Positions 11,096-22,867 of a stretch of 64,000 nt of DNA are shown piece by piece (positions within the stretch are counted from its first letter, which is position 1; each line of letters begins with the position of its first letter). The translations under genes and the position numbers were made by a program. The DNA is from Amborella trichopoda (lineage: Eukaryota; Streptophyta; Magnoliopsida; Amborellales; Amborellaceae): contig NW_006499583.1 of NCBI RefSeq assembly GCF_000471905.2, positions 290,706-354,705 on the forward strand, read 5' to 3'. The notes beneath the pieces were generated by a model that did no database searches, was not told where the DNA came from, and saw only the letters and a list, made by a program, of their open reading frames with translations.

Positions 11096-11824
11096 TTCTT
11101 TCATTTGAATCATTCTTTGAACTACAAATCATTTTTTTTCCCTTTTTTAGAACTTGATCTCGAGTTTAACTAAAAATGTTAAGGAGTCGTTTGGATTGGA
11201 AGAAATTTGGAATATTGGATATTTGAAATCCAAGAAAATCTATAGATTTTATGCATCAAGGATTCCTCCAATCTTTTATTTGGATAAACTATACAAAATT
11301 CATGGATTCTTTACCATCATTTTCATGTCTATTAATTTGTAACATAATTTTATATAGTTTCTCGCTCTACACTTTATTTTGATAGGACATTGCAATCAGT
11401 ATAATCAGGTAAATACAGTTAGTAAGATGATGAATAAAATTTGATGAAAGCCTCACCACTATTAAAAGTTTGTGAATTATCATCATACGAGAGACTTATA
11501 AGAATTCCTATCTTTTTGTGAGCTATGGTATATTAGGTTTTCGTAATCAAGTCATTTTGAGATCTAGTATATCAAGTTTTCATACCCAAATCATTTCACT
11601 ACATATATGGTTTACCTTATAATGCTTCATATTTTTATTTTGATCTCGTATATAATCTCTATTAAAAATTATAAGATATATTTTATATCAAATAAACTTA
11701 CGTAAAATTTTTGAATTAACAACAATAATTGTTACAACTTTTCTCATTTATATGGTATATGTGAATGCATTAGATAATTTCTAAAGCATGAAAATTAAAA
11801 ATATCCAAATCATATTCTCAAAAC

Positions 11825-11880
11825 CAGGGTTTTAAAAATCGGCGAGTCGCAACAAACTCGCCCGAGTTGTTGCGACTCAC
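11825..11880. repeat. Strong hairpin in a GGGTTTTAAAAATCGG context
   Basis: GAGTCGCAACAAACTCG (11844-11860) and CGAGTTGTTGCGACTC (11863-11878) pair with a single bulge. The preceding GGGTTTTAAAAATCGG resembles ends of some plant hAT-like MITEs, so this may be one terminus of a truncated element. The duplicate at about 48090 has a diverged version without the perfect arms. Confidence 0.5.
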
Positions 11881-12419
11881 ACAACACATACACGATTGTT
11901 TTTTAAGTTTCATGCTATCGTGTAGTTGTGATACTTGGCATATTCGAATTAGGGCTTCAAACACTGGCTTGCCCTCTGTCTCTCTGTCACTTTTCCTAAA
12001 GTTCTCTCTCTTTCTTTCTCTCTAGCCTAGGATTTTATTCTCTACCTCTATCGGTTGTCCAAACAAAATAGATCACCCCCGTCTTTGTCAAAATCCTAGA
12101 TCCACATCCATCTGCCTATCTGGTTTACGCTGTCAATGGTACTTTTTTTTTTTTTGTCTAAAAATGGCTTGTGTATGGCTTTACTTCTTTTTGTGGATGG
12201 CTTTATGATACCATAACTTATCCAAGAAAACAAAAAATAATTGATTTTGAAGATATACCTTTGCTTGAAATCAAGTTCTTACACAATTAGAATAAATATT
12301 CTTCTATAAGATAAAGGAATTTAACTATTCCATGAATGATGCATGATCTTTCAGTATTTCACCCAAAGAAAAAGGTTGAAAGAAAATAACCGAAGCTTAT
12401 CCCTTACCCTTAATTGAAT

Positions 12420-13300
12420 CATGGGGAAGTGTGTATTATAGTAATTTTGGTGGAAACTTTTATGCTATTTCCAAACTATATTTAGCCCCAAAAGAAAATT
12501 ATGGCAACCCAGTACTTGTTGAAATTTCAGAAAAGGAATTTTTAGGGGTTGATTTCAAAGTCATAAAAAACAAATTTGTTGTGCAATGAAGATCTCAAAA
12601 AGTTTTAGACTCTGCTTCTACTTCTACTCCAAAAGATGCAGAAACATATAATGTACATGATGATAAAGGAGAAGAAAAACGTCGACATAGTAAGATGCAT
12701 ACTTGGAAATATGTAGTGTCGGGAGAAAAGAACAAACAAAAGGAATAATACTCGACATCCTTCCTTTACCAAATCATCGAGAAAGACTATGTAAGTTATC
12801 TATCCAATGATTCACTAGTTTTTTCTGATGAAGATGTGCATATGGAACAAAGAAAACAAAGTTTTCAAAGTGATTATATGGGTGATTATAGAAAACTATT
12901 TGAAAAACCATTCAAAGAGGAAGAAATTTCAAAACAAAATATGAATCAAATTCAAAAAATGACGCATTCTCAAAAAATCAATTACTAGAGCCAGCAAAAT
13001 TGCAATAGATGGAGGTGAAAAGTGGAAAGAGATAGAGTTATTTCTTGATACTAGTGCTAATATAGATTTTTGCACCAAAGAATTATAGAAAAATTGGGTG
13101 AAATATTCATAAGGACAAGAAGTTGATACCGTGAATGGTGGAAGAAAATTAACAGAATTTGCCATTAGCGTTCTGGTTAAAATTGGAGAAAAAATGATTT
13201 TGGTAAAATCTGTTAATATTGAGGATGGAGGATATCAAGCGGGAACATGCTTTATAACGCTAGATGAAATAAGCCCTTATACAATGTCAAGAGATTTGAT
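12420..13300 (+). mobile_element. Retroelement or pararetrovirus-like fossil with aspartic protease signature
   Basis: Codon-like sequence with GGNFYAISKLYLAPKENYG (about 12450-12510) leads into a segment around 13025-13300 with a retroviral-type protease signature (ELFLDTSANIDF) and a downstream KIGEKMILVKSVNIEDGGYQ strand pattern. The arrangement resembles plant pararetroviruses (Caulimoviridae) or a Ty3-type element, but no reverse transcriptase or integrase was found next to it, so the family stays open. It is broken, with several interruptions. It ends where copy 2 of the segmental duplication begins, so the two may be mechanistically linked. Confidence 0.45.
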
Positions 13301-15224
13301 TATTGATTAGATTTCTTAGGCGCAAGTTAAGCTTGGTCATGAGAAAATATATTTTTGGGATGGACTATGCAAACCTCAAGATATGGTCAAATCTTTTAAC
13401 CTCTAGGGTGGACTCCTCTACCGACCCGATGAAGATATAACATCACATAATTGCTCTTTTCTTCTTCTTTGTTTTCTTTTTTTTTATTACCTTTTTGGTT
13501 TGTTTTTTTTACCTTCTCTTGTTCCCTACATGAATGGGCAATAACACTTATGAAGATTCATTCATCACAATGATACCAAAACTCGCTCTTTTGAATAAGA
13601 ATATTTTCCTACAAATCCTGAAGATTATGAATCAAAAAATTAAAGCTGGATAGATCAAGTCATAGAAGGTATTCAAGTAAAAATTATGCAAACTTCAAAA
13701 AGTAATTGGACAAATTGAGTAGCAGTCGCAATAAGAGACTGCTTGCAATCCCTTATATTTGGTATTAATCTCACTGTGGGGATGAATCAAGTTTTACAAT
13801 TAACTCTAAGCATCGATTCCATAAGTAATGAGAAAATTTTGGTAAAAGAATCATGACTTGAGAAACATCACCTAATGTTGGGATCAAGGCGTATCTTTCT
13901 TGAGTTTCATGAGAGTTTTAAAGAGAAATCTAAACTATGTTGGGCATCACAAAGTTTCACCTCTAGTTACACATTAAGTATTTGATTAATTGATTCATAT
14001 AAGAAGACAAAGTACGTGACAGTATACATGTGGACCAAATAAGGCAGATTCAACATGACTTAGGTCAAATAGGACATTTCATTATAATTTTGCATTGATT
14101 TTCCAGTCCTTTTTCCCATAGTAGGTCCCACACCATTTTACATCGTACCTTTTGAAATGGGTGCACACTTTAAACAAATAAGATAAATATTTGAAGTGCA
14201 CCTTTAATGGACATTTTAAGGTTGCAACCTTACATAAACTTTTTCCTATGCATATAGCCGAAAGATTGTGTTGCAACCGAGGACATATATTCCTTCAGAT
14301 GAATGTCTTTAAGTATTTTCACGATCTTGAATATCTACATGTAGCCTTTACCACCTAGCAACCAATTAATATATATATATACCATTTATAATTAAAAAAA
14401 AAAGGGACACGTTTTCTATGAGTCCATGTAGATATGAGTTACCTCTTAAAAATTTATTTTTGAGATGGAATTTTGGACTTAATTTTTAAAGACATGCAAT
14501 CTCTAACATAGAGATCATTAATTTGAATAAATAAATAAATTTTAAAAATTAGAAAGAATAATTCTATTAAGAAAACATCTTGACCATTAATATCAATTGT
14601 TCATCCATCTTTGTAGCTTGGATCACCTATTATAGAAATGTGGTCCAGCCCCCATGAAACAATTTTCCAAAAAATAATGTCCTCAACAAAGACCATCAAA
14701 TTTTTTAAATGAGAGAAATCTACATGTATAAAAACTTAAAATCCATTTTCCATTTGTTTTTTCTGATTTTGTTTTTTCTTTTTTTGTCTTTTCTATTGAG
14801 TCTAAACTGAGTCCCCCATATCTAGTGGGCCTTTTATGTGAGGTGGTAAGTATACAGCGTAATACTACTATAAAGTAAATGGAACGGTACGATTATTAAC
14901 GGCTTAAGTAGCTGTCATGGTAGCATGCGTTTCATGCATGCACAGGTCATGAAATCGAATCCTTACTCTGACACATGGCCCTTTATCTCTTTTTCTCTCT
15001 CAAATGTGAAAGGTATTCAAAAGTACCTTGTTTTTTTTAATGGGAAGGATTTTTTCGAGTTTCAAATTTTTTCTCCCTTCAAAAGAAATAACGATTAATC
15101 AACATGATTCGAAATACTTAGGGTCAAATTAATTCTATCTCCATGGTGCTGTGGCCACCAAATTTTTCTCTATAAATGATAAATAAAAAAAGTAGTAAAC
15201 AAAAAGATATATTTTCACTGGATT

Positions 15225-15510
15225 TGGACTAAGCCTTGATGGTTGGGTTAAACTTAATTTTGATAGCAGTGCAAGGGGACAACTTTCTCGTTTATGGGGA
15301 CTCCTTAGGAACTACCATGGGAATATACTATGGACCACTTTTGGGAGGATGCCTTCTTGTGAAATTAATGAAGATGAGATTTTAGCATTGAAAATGGGTT
15401 GTCGAAGCTTGACCAATCCTATTGTAAGATTATTATTGAAGGAGATTTGGAAAATGTTATAAGGTGGTGCATTAATCCGAATGCTACTCATGGAGGCTTA
15501 ATATTGTTAT
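15225..15510 (+). pseudogene. RNase H-like (RVT_3) fragment, LINE-associated type
   Basis: Reads DGWVKLNFDSSARGQ, then LRNYHGNILWTTFG, CEINEDEILALKMGCRSL and, after a frame change, KIIIEGDLENVIRWC. This is the conserved order of plant RVT_3 RNase H domains (WVKLNFDGS, GGxLR, NxxEILAL, IEGDS), found at the end of many LINEs and in related host proteins. Two expected features are altered (SS for GS; spacing after ARG). Copy 1 of the duplication lacks this sequence, so it arrived later. Non-functional fragment. Confidence 0.7.
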
Positions 15511-15804
15511 GCTAACTCATAGAAACCCCATCCATAAACAAATAACATACAAATGAATATTAATTGGGAAAAAAAACCTTCTGGTTGTACAAATAAAAAA
15601 AAATGCCTAGTCGAGGTCCCACAAAAATTTATCTTTTTAAATAATAATTTATTAATCTTTGATTACTTTTTGAACAATTCCAAATAAAAAAATAAAAAAA
15701 TAAAATTTTTTTACCAAAACACACGTTTTAGATGAATTATTTAGTATTCTACCTATATCTTTTGAAATATCCAACAAAACACACATGACCATGTGTTGGA
15801 ATAG

Positions 15805-16150
15805 TTTTTTTTGGGTAAGTAAGTGGGGGAGAAAGGCTCCCTACCCAAAATTTTCATTAATAGGAAAAAGAAGAACAAATTATTTTATAACGCTATAATA
15901 AGGTAGTTGCGCCAAATCATGTAATAATAAAAGAGAAAGAAAGTTTGCCGGACAACGGCGCCAAATTGTTTCACCTACAGAAGTCGATGCATTCTTAGCT
16001 AGAGCATCAGCTACTATATTTGCCTCGCGAAAGACATGAGCAATAATAGTCTACATATGTGCCGAAAGGCTTGAACGACAGTTGTCAACTATCATCCGTA
16101 ATTTCCATGGGGCACTGCAACTATCCTAAATAGCATCTACTAGCAAAGAT
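15805..16150 (-). mobile_element. 5'-truncated LINE 3' end with poly(A)
   Basis: On the minus strand the sequence encodes the C-terminal end of an RVT_3 RNase H domain, CSAPWKLRMIVDNC and then AHVFREANIVADALAK, followed by an untranslated region containing CCTATTAATGAAAATTTTGGG and ending in a short A run (T run at 15806-15812 on the plus strand). VFREANxVADALAK is the family's terminal motif. Truncation at the 5' side and a poly(A) end are what target-primed LINE insertion leaves. Copy 1 has no such insert. The RNase H fragment at 15225-15510, in opposite orientation, carries the complementary half of the same domain. Confidence 0.72.
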
Positions 16151-17016
16151 GAATTGATTTGAAGCATTCTTCGGACTACAGATCATGTTTCCCTTTTTCC
16201 TTTTCTTAATTTTAGAACTTCATTTTGAGTTTGACTAAAGATGATCCGGAAATTTAAATATCCAAATCCCACAACATTTTGATATGTGCACAACAAATGA
16301 TTTACATAAGGACACAGTTTCTATGCGGCCAACCCAAATATTGTAGAAATGCGGGCATGGCAATAAATATATTTTTAAAAATAATTTGATCGTAATTTTT
16401 AGAGAATATATAATCTTTAATATGGGGATCATGAATATGGAAAACAAAAAGAAAAACAAATTAAAAAATAAAAATAAAAATTATATTAAAAAAACATTTG
16501 GGCTATTAGTTACACTTGGTTTTAGATGGACCACCTTTTTGTATCCATCTTTAAGATGGATGCTTTATACCTCTGGACGACATATTGTAGCAATGCGGTC
16601 CAACCCGCATTAAACAATCTTCCTTTACATAAAGGTTAAAATAAGGCGCAGCCTTAACGGAATAAAATAAAGCCACATATCAAATCTTACCAAAATTTAT
16701 ATTTTTCAATACCAAAAAACCTTCAAATTGATCATCTGAACATTGACTATTATGGATATGTGTAACTCATCATAAGGGTTTCCCCTACCCCAAGTGTTTT
16801 TTGGACAAGTTCTTAGGTGAGGAATTGCTTTTTTGAAAAATTATGCCCATGTCCTTTGGCTATATTATGGTATAGGCCAATTTTTTCAATGTTTTACACG
16901 GATATCCTGCTCTCTTATGTTTTTTCTTTTTTACAATTGTGCCTCTCGGAACAATATTTGCAACATCAAATTGCTTTTTTATTTTATATTATTTTATTTT
17001 TTAATATGTAGGGCAT

Positions 17017-17335
17017 GGAGTAGAAATATATCAGTGGTTCTGATTTTTCGAATATCAGATAGCCCTATTAAGAACGATCCGATGTTTGGAATATCAGATT
17101 GCTTGGTCAGTGAAAGATTGAAGTATGCATAATGTTTAGAAGTTCTATACATTGCACCCTTTCATTGGATAAGTTGTTTGATGTTACATAAATCATACAT
17201 CTTGTGGCCCATTGTCATAAATATTCGGACCACCCAATGTTTTTTGGAAATCTGAAGCTCTATGACATTATCTAACAATGGTAAAGTCTAGGATAGTTCG
17301 ATGTTCAGAATATCATACTAACCCCTAATATCCCT
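17017..17335 (+). mobile_element. Possible MITE with TTAGGGGT..ATATTC ends
   Basis: The sequence near 17030-17065 (frayed GGTTCTGATTTTTCGAATATCAGATAG) is inversely repeated at 17290-17330 (ATAGTTCGATGTTCAGAATATCATACTAACCCC). Copy 1 keeps only the left half (9535-9600, where it reads TTAGGGGTCAGTTTGATATTTCG). No target duplication established. Confidence 0.4.
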
Positions 17336-17739
17336 CCTACTCATTGGATAGCCTTACAAACCAAAAAAAACATAAAAATAAAAAAATAGTCTGACAAGGG
17401 GGAAAAAAATAATGGATGAGAGAGTAGGATCTCCACATAATTTTTTTGATTTGAACCATTTGGAGTTTAAAATTTTCTAATTAAAGATAAAAATAGATTC
17501 TCTTGAACATCAAAATTGCATTTCATCGTAGCGCACGACTCTTTGTGGTTGCAACCTTGCATAAATTATCGATCTTAGAATATAAATAAAATGGACGGGC
17601 TAAATGAATGACGGTTTAAAGTGTTGTCATGGTGGGTTGTGGTTAATTGGCCTTAAGGTCTTGATTTCGAATCCTACATGAGAACCGGCGCTGCATGCCC
17701 AACCTTCAAGATATAACGGGAAGGTCCAACTGAACTTAA

Positions 17740-19015
17740 AATAAAAAAGGTATATAGGTCCAACGTAAACTTCTTGTTTATTGAGAACCTGAAATAGGTT
17801 CTATCCATCCATATACATTCTGATTTTGAGAACCTCTTCTATCCAAATACATTCTGATTTTGAGAACCTCCAACTAATAAGGACCTTTAGTGATCCATAT
17901 ACATTCTGATTTTGAGAACCTCCAACTAATAAGGACCTTTAGTGAACCTAATAAGAAGTATACAGGCCCAACATATGAGAACCTCTTCTATCCAAATACA
18001 TTCTGATTTTGAGAACCTCCAACTAATAAGGACCTTTAGTGATCCATATACATTCTGATTTTGAGAACCTCCAACTAATAAGGACCTTTAGTGAACCTAA
18101 TAAGAAGTATACAGGCCCAACATATGAGAACCTCTTCTATCCAAATACATTCTGATTTTGAGAACCTCCAACTAATAAGGACCTTTAGTGATCCATATAC
18201 ATTCTGATTTTGAGAACCTCCAACTAATAAGGACCTTTAGTGAACCTAATAAGAAGTATTAAGGCCCAACATAAATTACTTGTTTTTTGAGAACCTGTTA
18301 TAGGTTCTATCCATATACATTCTGATTTTGAGAACATGTTATAAGTTCTATCCATATACCTTTATGAACTTAAAATAAAAAGCATATAGGCCCAACATAG
18401 TTTTTTTGAGAACATGTTATAGGTTCTATCCATCCTATCCATGCATATACATTCTGATTTTAAGAACCTCTTCTATCCATATACATTCTGATTTTGAGAA
18501 CCTCCAACTAATAAGGACCTTTAGTGATCCATATACACTCTGATTTTGAGAACCTCTTCTATCCATATACATTCTGATTTTGAGAACCTCCAACAAATAA
18601 GGACCTTTAGTGAACCTAATAAGAAGTATATAGGCCCAACATAAATTACTTGTTTTTTGAGAACTTGTTATAGGTTCTATCCATATACATTCTGATTTTG
18701 AGAACCTGTTATAAGTTCTATCCATATACATTATGATCGCTAGTTCATACTAAATCCAGTTGCATTCTATTGAAATTGAGAAAACTACCAAAATTTATTT
18801 TACTCTTTTGGCTCCTGAAGTAACTCTCATCAACTAGCACTATCATGAGTGAACTATCAGGAAGTTCTATCTATATACATTCTGATCGCCAGTTCATACT
18901 AGATCCAGTTTCATTCTATTGAAATTGAGAAAATGACCCAAATTTATTTTACTCTTTTAGCTCCCGAAGTAACTCTCATCAACTAGCACTATCATGAGCG
19001 AACTATCAAGAACAA
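17740..19015 (+). repeat. Satellite array with 149-bp period
   Basis: Three copies of a 149-bp unit start at 17828, 17977 and 18126. The first two are identical and the third differs only near its end. Each unit is itself made of smaller repeats: a CCATATACATTCTGATTTTG word alternating with CCAACTAATAAGGACCTTT. From 18275 to 18730 shorter, shuffled versions continue. A separate pair at 18734 and 18883 (TGATCGCTAGTTCATAC...) also has a 149-bp spacing. The open frames here are repeat artefacts. Confidence 0.88.
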
Positions 19016-19384
19016 CTCATCGAATAAGTTAGGTATCAATAAACCGTCCTTCATATGATCCTATTATGTATGTTTATAAATGTATCTATCTACATATATA
19101 AGAATCTTTATTTCTAATCTAATCTATAGTTCTATGTTTCGATTAGACTATAAAAAATTCGATCCAAATTTCAAACAGCTATATCCGCGTACACATGCAT
19201 TTATCCATATATCATCTATTTACATGGATAACAATGGATAATAACTCTTTTATTTGCATCGGGAGCTATGTTGTCCTCCCCTTCCTCTTCCACTAAACTA
19301 AATAGCTATCGTATTTGTACTACAATCTAATGATTGAAATAAAATTGATGAGATTTGGTTCCTAGACAATCTTGTTTTTTGTCT

Positions 19385-19880
19385 TGGTATTTTCTCCTTA
19401 ATAAGCCTACTTTTTTTTATTTTCTTTTTCTTTTTTCTCCTTAATAAGCCTACTTTTTTATTTTCTTTTTCTTTTTTGTCCCTTTGTTATTTGGTATTTT
19501 CTCCTTAATAAGCCTACTTTTTTATTTTCTTTTTCTTTTTTCTCTTTAATAAGCCTACTTTTTTATTTCTTTTTCCTTTTTGTCCCTTTTTTAATTTTTG
19601 ACTTCGTATTTTCTCCTTAATAAGCCTACTTTTTTATTTTCTTTTTTGTCCCTTTTTTTATTTTCTCCCTAAAAAGAGTAATTTTTTTTTTTTCCCGCTT
19701 TTTTATGATCAAGCCTCTTCTTACTCTTTGTTGTGTCTTGGTATTTTCTCCTTAAAAAGCCTACTTTTTTTATTTTCTTTTTCTTTTTCATTTTCTTTTG
19801 TGTCCCTTTTTTTATTTTCTCCCTAAAAAGCGTAAATTTTTTTTTTCTTTTTTTCTTTTTTTTTCCCTTTTTTATCATCG
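19385..19880 (+). repeat. Pyrimidine-rich minisatellite (TTTTCTCCTTAATAAGCCTAC units)
   Basis: The word TCTCCTTAATAAGCCTAC followed by a T/C-rich spacer recurs about seven to eight times at spacings of 44-65 bp or multiples. A single, unexpanded TTTTCTCCTTAAAAAGCCTA occurs in copy 1 of the duplication at about 9899-9920, probably the seed of the array. Confidence 0.8.
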
Positions 19881-20623
19881 AGCCTCTACTTATTCTTTGT
19901 TGTTAAGGGGAGTGCATAGAGTGGTCTTCCAAAACCAAATTGCCTAAGCTTTTATACACAGTTTAGAGGTCTTCAAAATTTGAGATTTGGACCCATCAAA
20001 TTTGACAGTTCATGAGCAATCTGGAATACAAGATTTGAAGCATATTTCGAGTTTCAAATTTTTTATTTTTTCAAAAGAGATCGAGACTAATAAACTTAGT
20101 TTTGAAATAGTTTTGAATTCTAATCCCATGGTACTTATACGACCATATATACAATTTGGTTCCATGGCACCACCAAATCTTTCTATGCAAATAAGAAATA
20201 TAAAAAATAAACAAACAATATATAAATAAATATAAATAAGGAAAAAGATTTTCTGGTTGGGCATACAACAAAAAAACGCATGGTCGAGGGTCCCAAAACA
20301 TTAATCTTTTATATGAGGATTTACCAATCTTTGATTCGCCTTTTGAACAATTCCAAATAAAATAGATGAAAATAGGGAAATTTATTAAAATACACATGGT
20401 CGGAACAATTAAAAGAGATTAACAAACATAGTTTTGAAATACTTAGGATTAAACAAATTCTATTACGAGGTGTTATTACCACCATATATACAATTTAGTT
20501 TTACGGCACCACCAAACTCTACAAGTAATGAAAAAATAATTAAATAAATACATATAAATCAATGTAAATACGAAAATATGTTGGAACAATTGGAAAGGGG
20601 TCAATTGTTAAATGAAAATATTA

Positions 20624-20830
20624 CGTAGAAATCCGTTATAGTTTACGTTATTATAGTTACACCAAATAGTTTCCGTTATTACATAACTGTCCGTTTTTTA
20701 TCTTCCGTAACGTTATTTTTTTAAAAAGACAACTTTACCCATTTTCGGATTTTCAACATCCGAATTTATGATATTTTCGAATGTTGAACATCTGAAAATA
20801 GCCGCAGCTCCAATAGTATTTTTTCCCATT
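20624..20830 (+). repeat. Left terminal inverted repeat of giant MULE
   Basis: Pairs in inverted orientation with about 45780-45990. Shared blocks include CCGTTATAGTTTACGTTAT, TTACACCAAATAGTTT, TTTTTTATCTTCC and the palindromic TTCGGAT..ACATCCGAA words, ending at AATAGCCGCAG. Confidence 0.88.
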
Positions 20831-20890
20831 TTCGGATGTACAACATCTGAATTTGTGGGATTTTCAGATGTTGAACATCCGAAATTTTTT
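20745..20890. repeat. Subterminal palindrome cluster (left)
   Basis: Four variants of the dyad CGGATGTTGAACATCCG / CATCTGAA occur within 150 bp. Each is a short inverted repeat with 7-8-bp arms around 1-5 central bases, and they partly belong to the terminal repeat. Repeated dyads near transposon ends are often transposase-binding sites; this is inference here. Confidence 0.7.
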
Positions 20891-21189
20891 CGCGCCAAGT
20901 TTTCCCAGTTACTGGCAGAAAGTTACTTATTTTCTTTTTATAAATTTAGGAAAAACGCGTCATACCCCCTTTACTGTCCCCTAATACAGTAATCCACAAA
21001 GTTGAAGAGATTGACTCACTATTTGGACGTGATTGATGCCGTTCTTACTCTTACCTTATACTGTTGAATAATTGATGTTTATTATCGGTTATTTTATAGG
21101 ATCTTATATTTTGTTATTAATATTTGTTGTGTATGTTTATTAATAAATGAAATTTGTTTTATATTGATGAAGTTGTTTGTTTTATATAA

Positions 21190-22190
21190 TTATTTGGTTC
21201 TTAAGTATATTAAGTGAGTTATTGAATGGGTATCCTAATCTACCTGCCTTAACCATTATATTATATCGACAGAAAATCCTGCCAGAAGCAATAGAAAAAC
21301 GCTTTCCCACATGTTTTTCATCATTCTGCATGTGACATATGGGAGAGAACTTCAAGGGCTTTATGAAGAATTCAACAAATATTGAAGTATTGTTGATGCT
21401 GTTTTGGATGGCTACCCATAAAGCGACCATTGGTGGGTTTGATAAAATAATGTTTGATATATAGTGTGTTGACCCAGAAACATATGAGTGGATTAAGAAT
21501 ATTCCCCCCAAACTTGCGGTAGATGCCTATTTTCCAGGGTTTAGATACAGTTGTCTTACCTCAAACATGGCTGAGTCTTTCATTGCTTGGATTTTATCTG
21601 CTCGAGAGAAGTCGATCATTACAATATGTGAAGAAATAAAGGTACAGTCGATGACCAAGTATGAAGAGAAGATGGATTTAAGTAATACTTTGAGAGGCAT
21701 GCTAGTACCAAAGGCCCAAGAATTACTTGACCTGCAAAAGATGAAGGCTCAATTTTTTTACACAGTTATATCCTCCATGGATACGCAGTTTGAGATCCAC
21801 TATCTTGAGAAGAAGTATGATGTCGATTTAATGCATTGGACATGCAGTTGTAGAAAATGGTAACTCAGTGGTATTCCTTGTGCTCATGACATTGTTGCCA
21901 TTAACTATATGCATTTGGATCCCATTGTGTATTGCCTTAGGTATTTCACAGTGGAATACTTTAAAGGGCATTTGAAACTCCCTTTTCGCCTGTCTCAGAT
22001 GATATAGAGTTGACAGGTATTTACAACCGGACAGTGTTGCCACCAAGGACTACACGCCTTCTCGGTAGGCCAAAAAAACAACAAAGAATATCCAAGACGG
22101 AACATCCGATCATCAGTCCTTTGAAGTGAAACTGTGCAGGGCAGAGGGTCATAACAGGAGGACATGCAGAGAATAGATAGAGTGAATTAC
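21190..22190 (+). pseudogene. MuDR/MURA-type transposase, 5'-truncated pseudogene
   Basis: Matches the C-terminal half of plant MURA transposases, the DDE enzymes that excise and insert Mutator elements. Visible are HMGENFKGFMKN (about 21337), LLMLFWMATHKATIGGFDKIM (21390-21455), YEWIKNIPPK and YFPGFRYSCLTSNMAESF (21480-21580). The long open part 21567-21863 includes WILSAREKSII and KAQELLDLQKMKAQFF, and then a SWIM zinc finger, CSCRKW..LSGIPCAHDIVA (about 21842-21903), with C-x-C...C-x-H ligands. A C-terminal knuckle remnant, C-(x4)-GHN-(x3)-C, is near 22130-22170. The N-terminal part with the first catalytic acids is absent, and stops occur (for example within 21330-21340, 21462 and directly after CRKW). 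It reads inward from the left end of the MULE. Confidence 0.9.
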
Positions 22191-22439
22191 TTGATGTTAA
22201 TATTCTTAATTTCGAATGAATTAATGAATAGAGTGAATTCGAAGTTCTTAATATTGTGTTGTTGTACTTGTTGTACTTTTGTGCTGTCATAAATATTGAA
22301 ATGAAGACTTTGGAACCCCTATTGAAAGCTATTTTAGATTGATAGTTCACATGCTATTAATAAGTTAATAAAGCAATAAGTTGATAAACCAGTGGCATAT
22401 CACATGCTACTAAAAGAAGTGACATAAAGAAAGCTGCTT

Positions 22440-22867
22440 CAGATGTCCAATATCCGAAAATCTGAAAGTTTCGAATAAAGTGTTAGGATGTTGTACATCA
22501 CTGTGAACATCTAGGGATTTTTTCGATGTTCACAGTAGTATTTTCGGATGTACAACATTCAAAAATTTCGTAATTTCAAATGTTGTACATCCTAAAATAA
22601 TTTCGAAAGTTCAACATCCGAAATTGAGAAAATTTCAGATGTTGTACATCCAAAAATACTACTGTGAACATCCAGGGACTCCCTGGATGTTTGCAGAGAC
22701 ATTTTCGGATGTACAACATCTGAAAATGTCATAATTTCTAATGTAAATAATTTCGGATGTCCAACATCGGAAATTACAAAATTTTAGGATGTTGTACATC
22801 CAAAGATGTCTCTGAGAACATCCAGAGAGTCCCTGGATGTTCATAGTAGTATTTTTAGATGTAAAAC
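22440..22867. repeat. Internal palindrome array of giant MULE (left half)
   Basis: About ten copies of TTTCGGATGTNNAACATCCGAAA-type dyads are spaced 20-60 bp apart, with larger inverted units around CATCCAGGGACTCCCTGGATG (22669-22689), itself a palindrome. The array continues at 41318 on the other side of the Tat element, which inserted into it. The combined length is about 710 bp. Confidence 0.85.

Larger units (their letters stand above)
4155..12150 (+). repeat. Copy 1 of an old segmental duplication (about 8 kb)
   Basis: Landmarks recur in the same order and orientation in copy 2: GATTAGGTTTCTTAGG (4170 / 13309), the ATGAATGGGCAATAA block (4382 / 13530), CTACATGTAGCCTTT (5360 / 14335), AACGGCTTAA (7786 / 14899), GAAGCATTCTTCGGACTAC (8933 / 16160), the ATTTTTTAATATGTA block (9498 / 16992), AAATTGCATTTCA (9720 / 17515), TTATTAAAATA plus AGAGATTAACA (10370 / 20380), CATTTGAGGG (10738 / 46089), TTGGATATTTGAAATCCAA (11214 / 46542) and TAGTTGTGATAC (11923 / 48129). 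About 15% of bases differ in a 100-bp stretch aligned by eye. Insertions unique to this copy are the Pack-MULE at 5433-7096 and the MITE at 8371-8540. The left breakpoint is near 4155; the right is poorly defined beyond 12150. Confidence 0.85.

Noticed and set aside
18435-18731. 98-codon minus-strand frame with MYMDR repeats
   Set aside because: Product of the 149-bp satellite sub-repeats.
17740-19015. CRISPR array
   Set aside because: The spacing is regular but the 'spacers' are themselves repeats, and the context is a plant nuclear genome.
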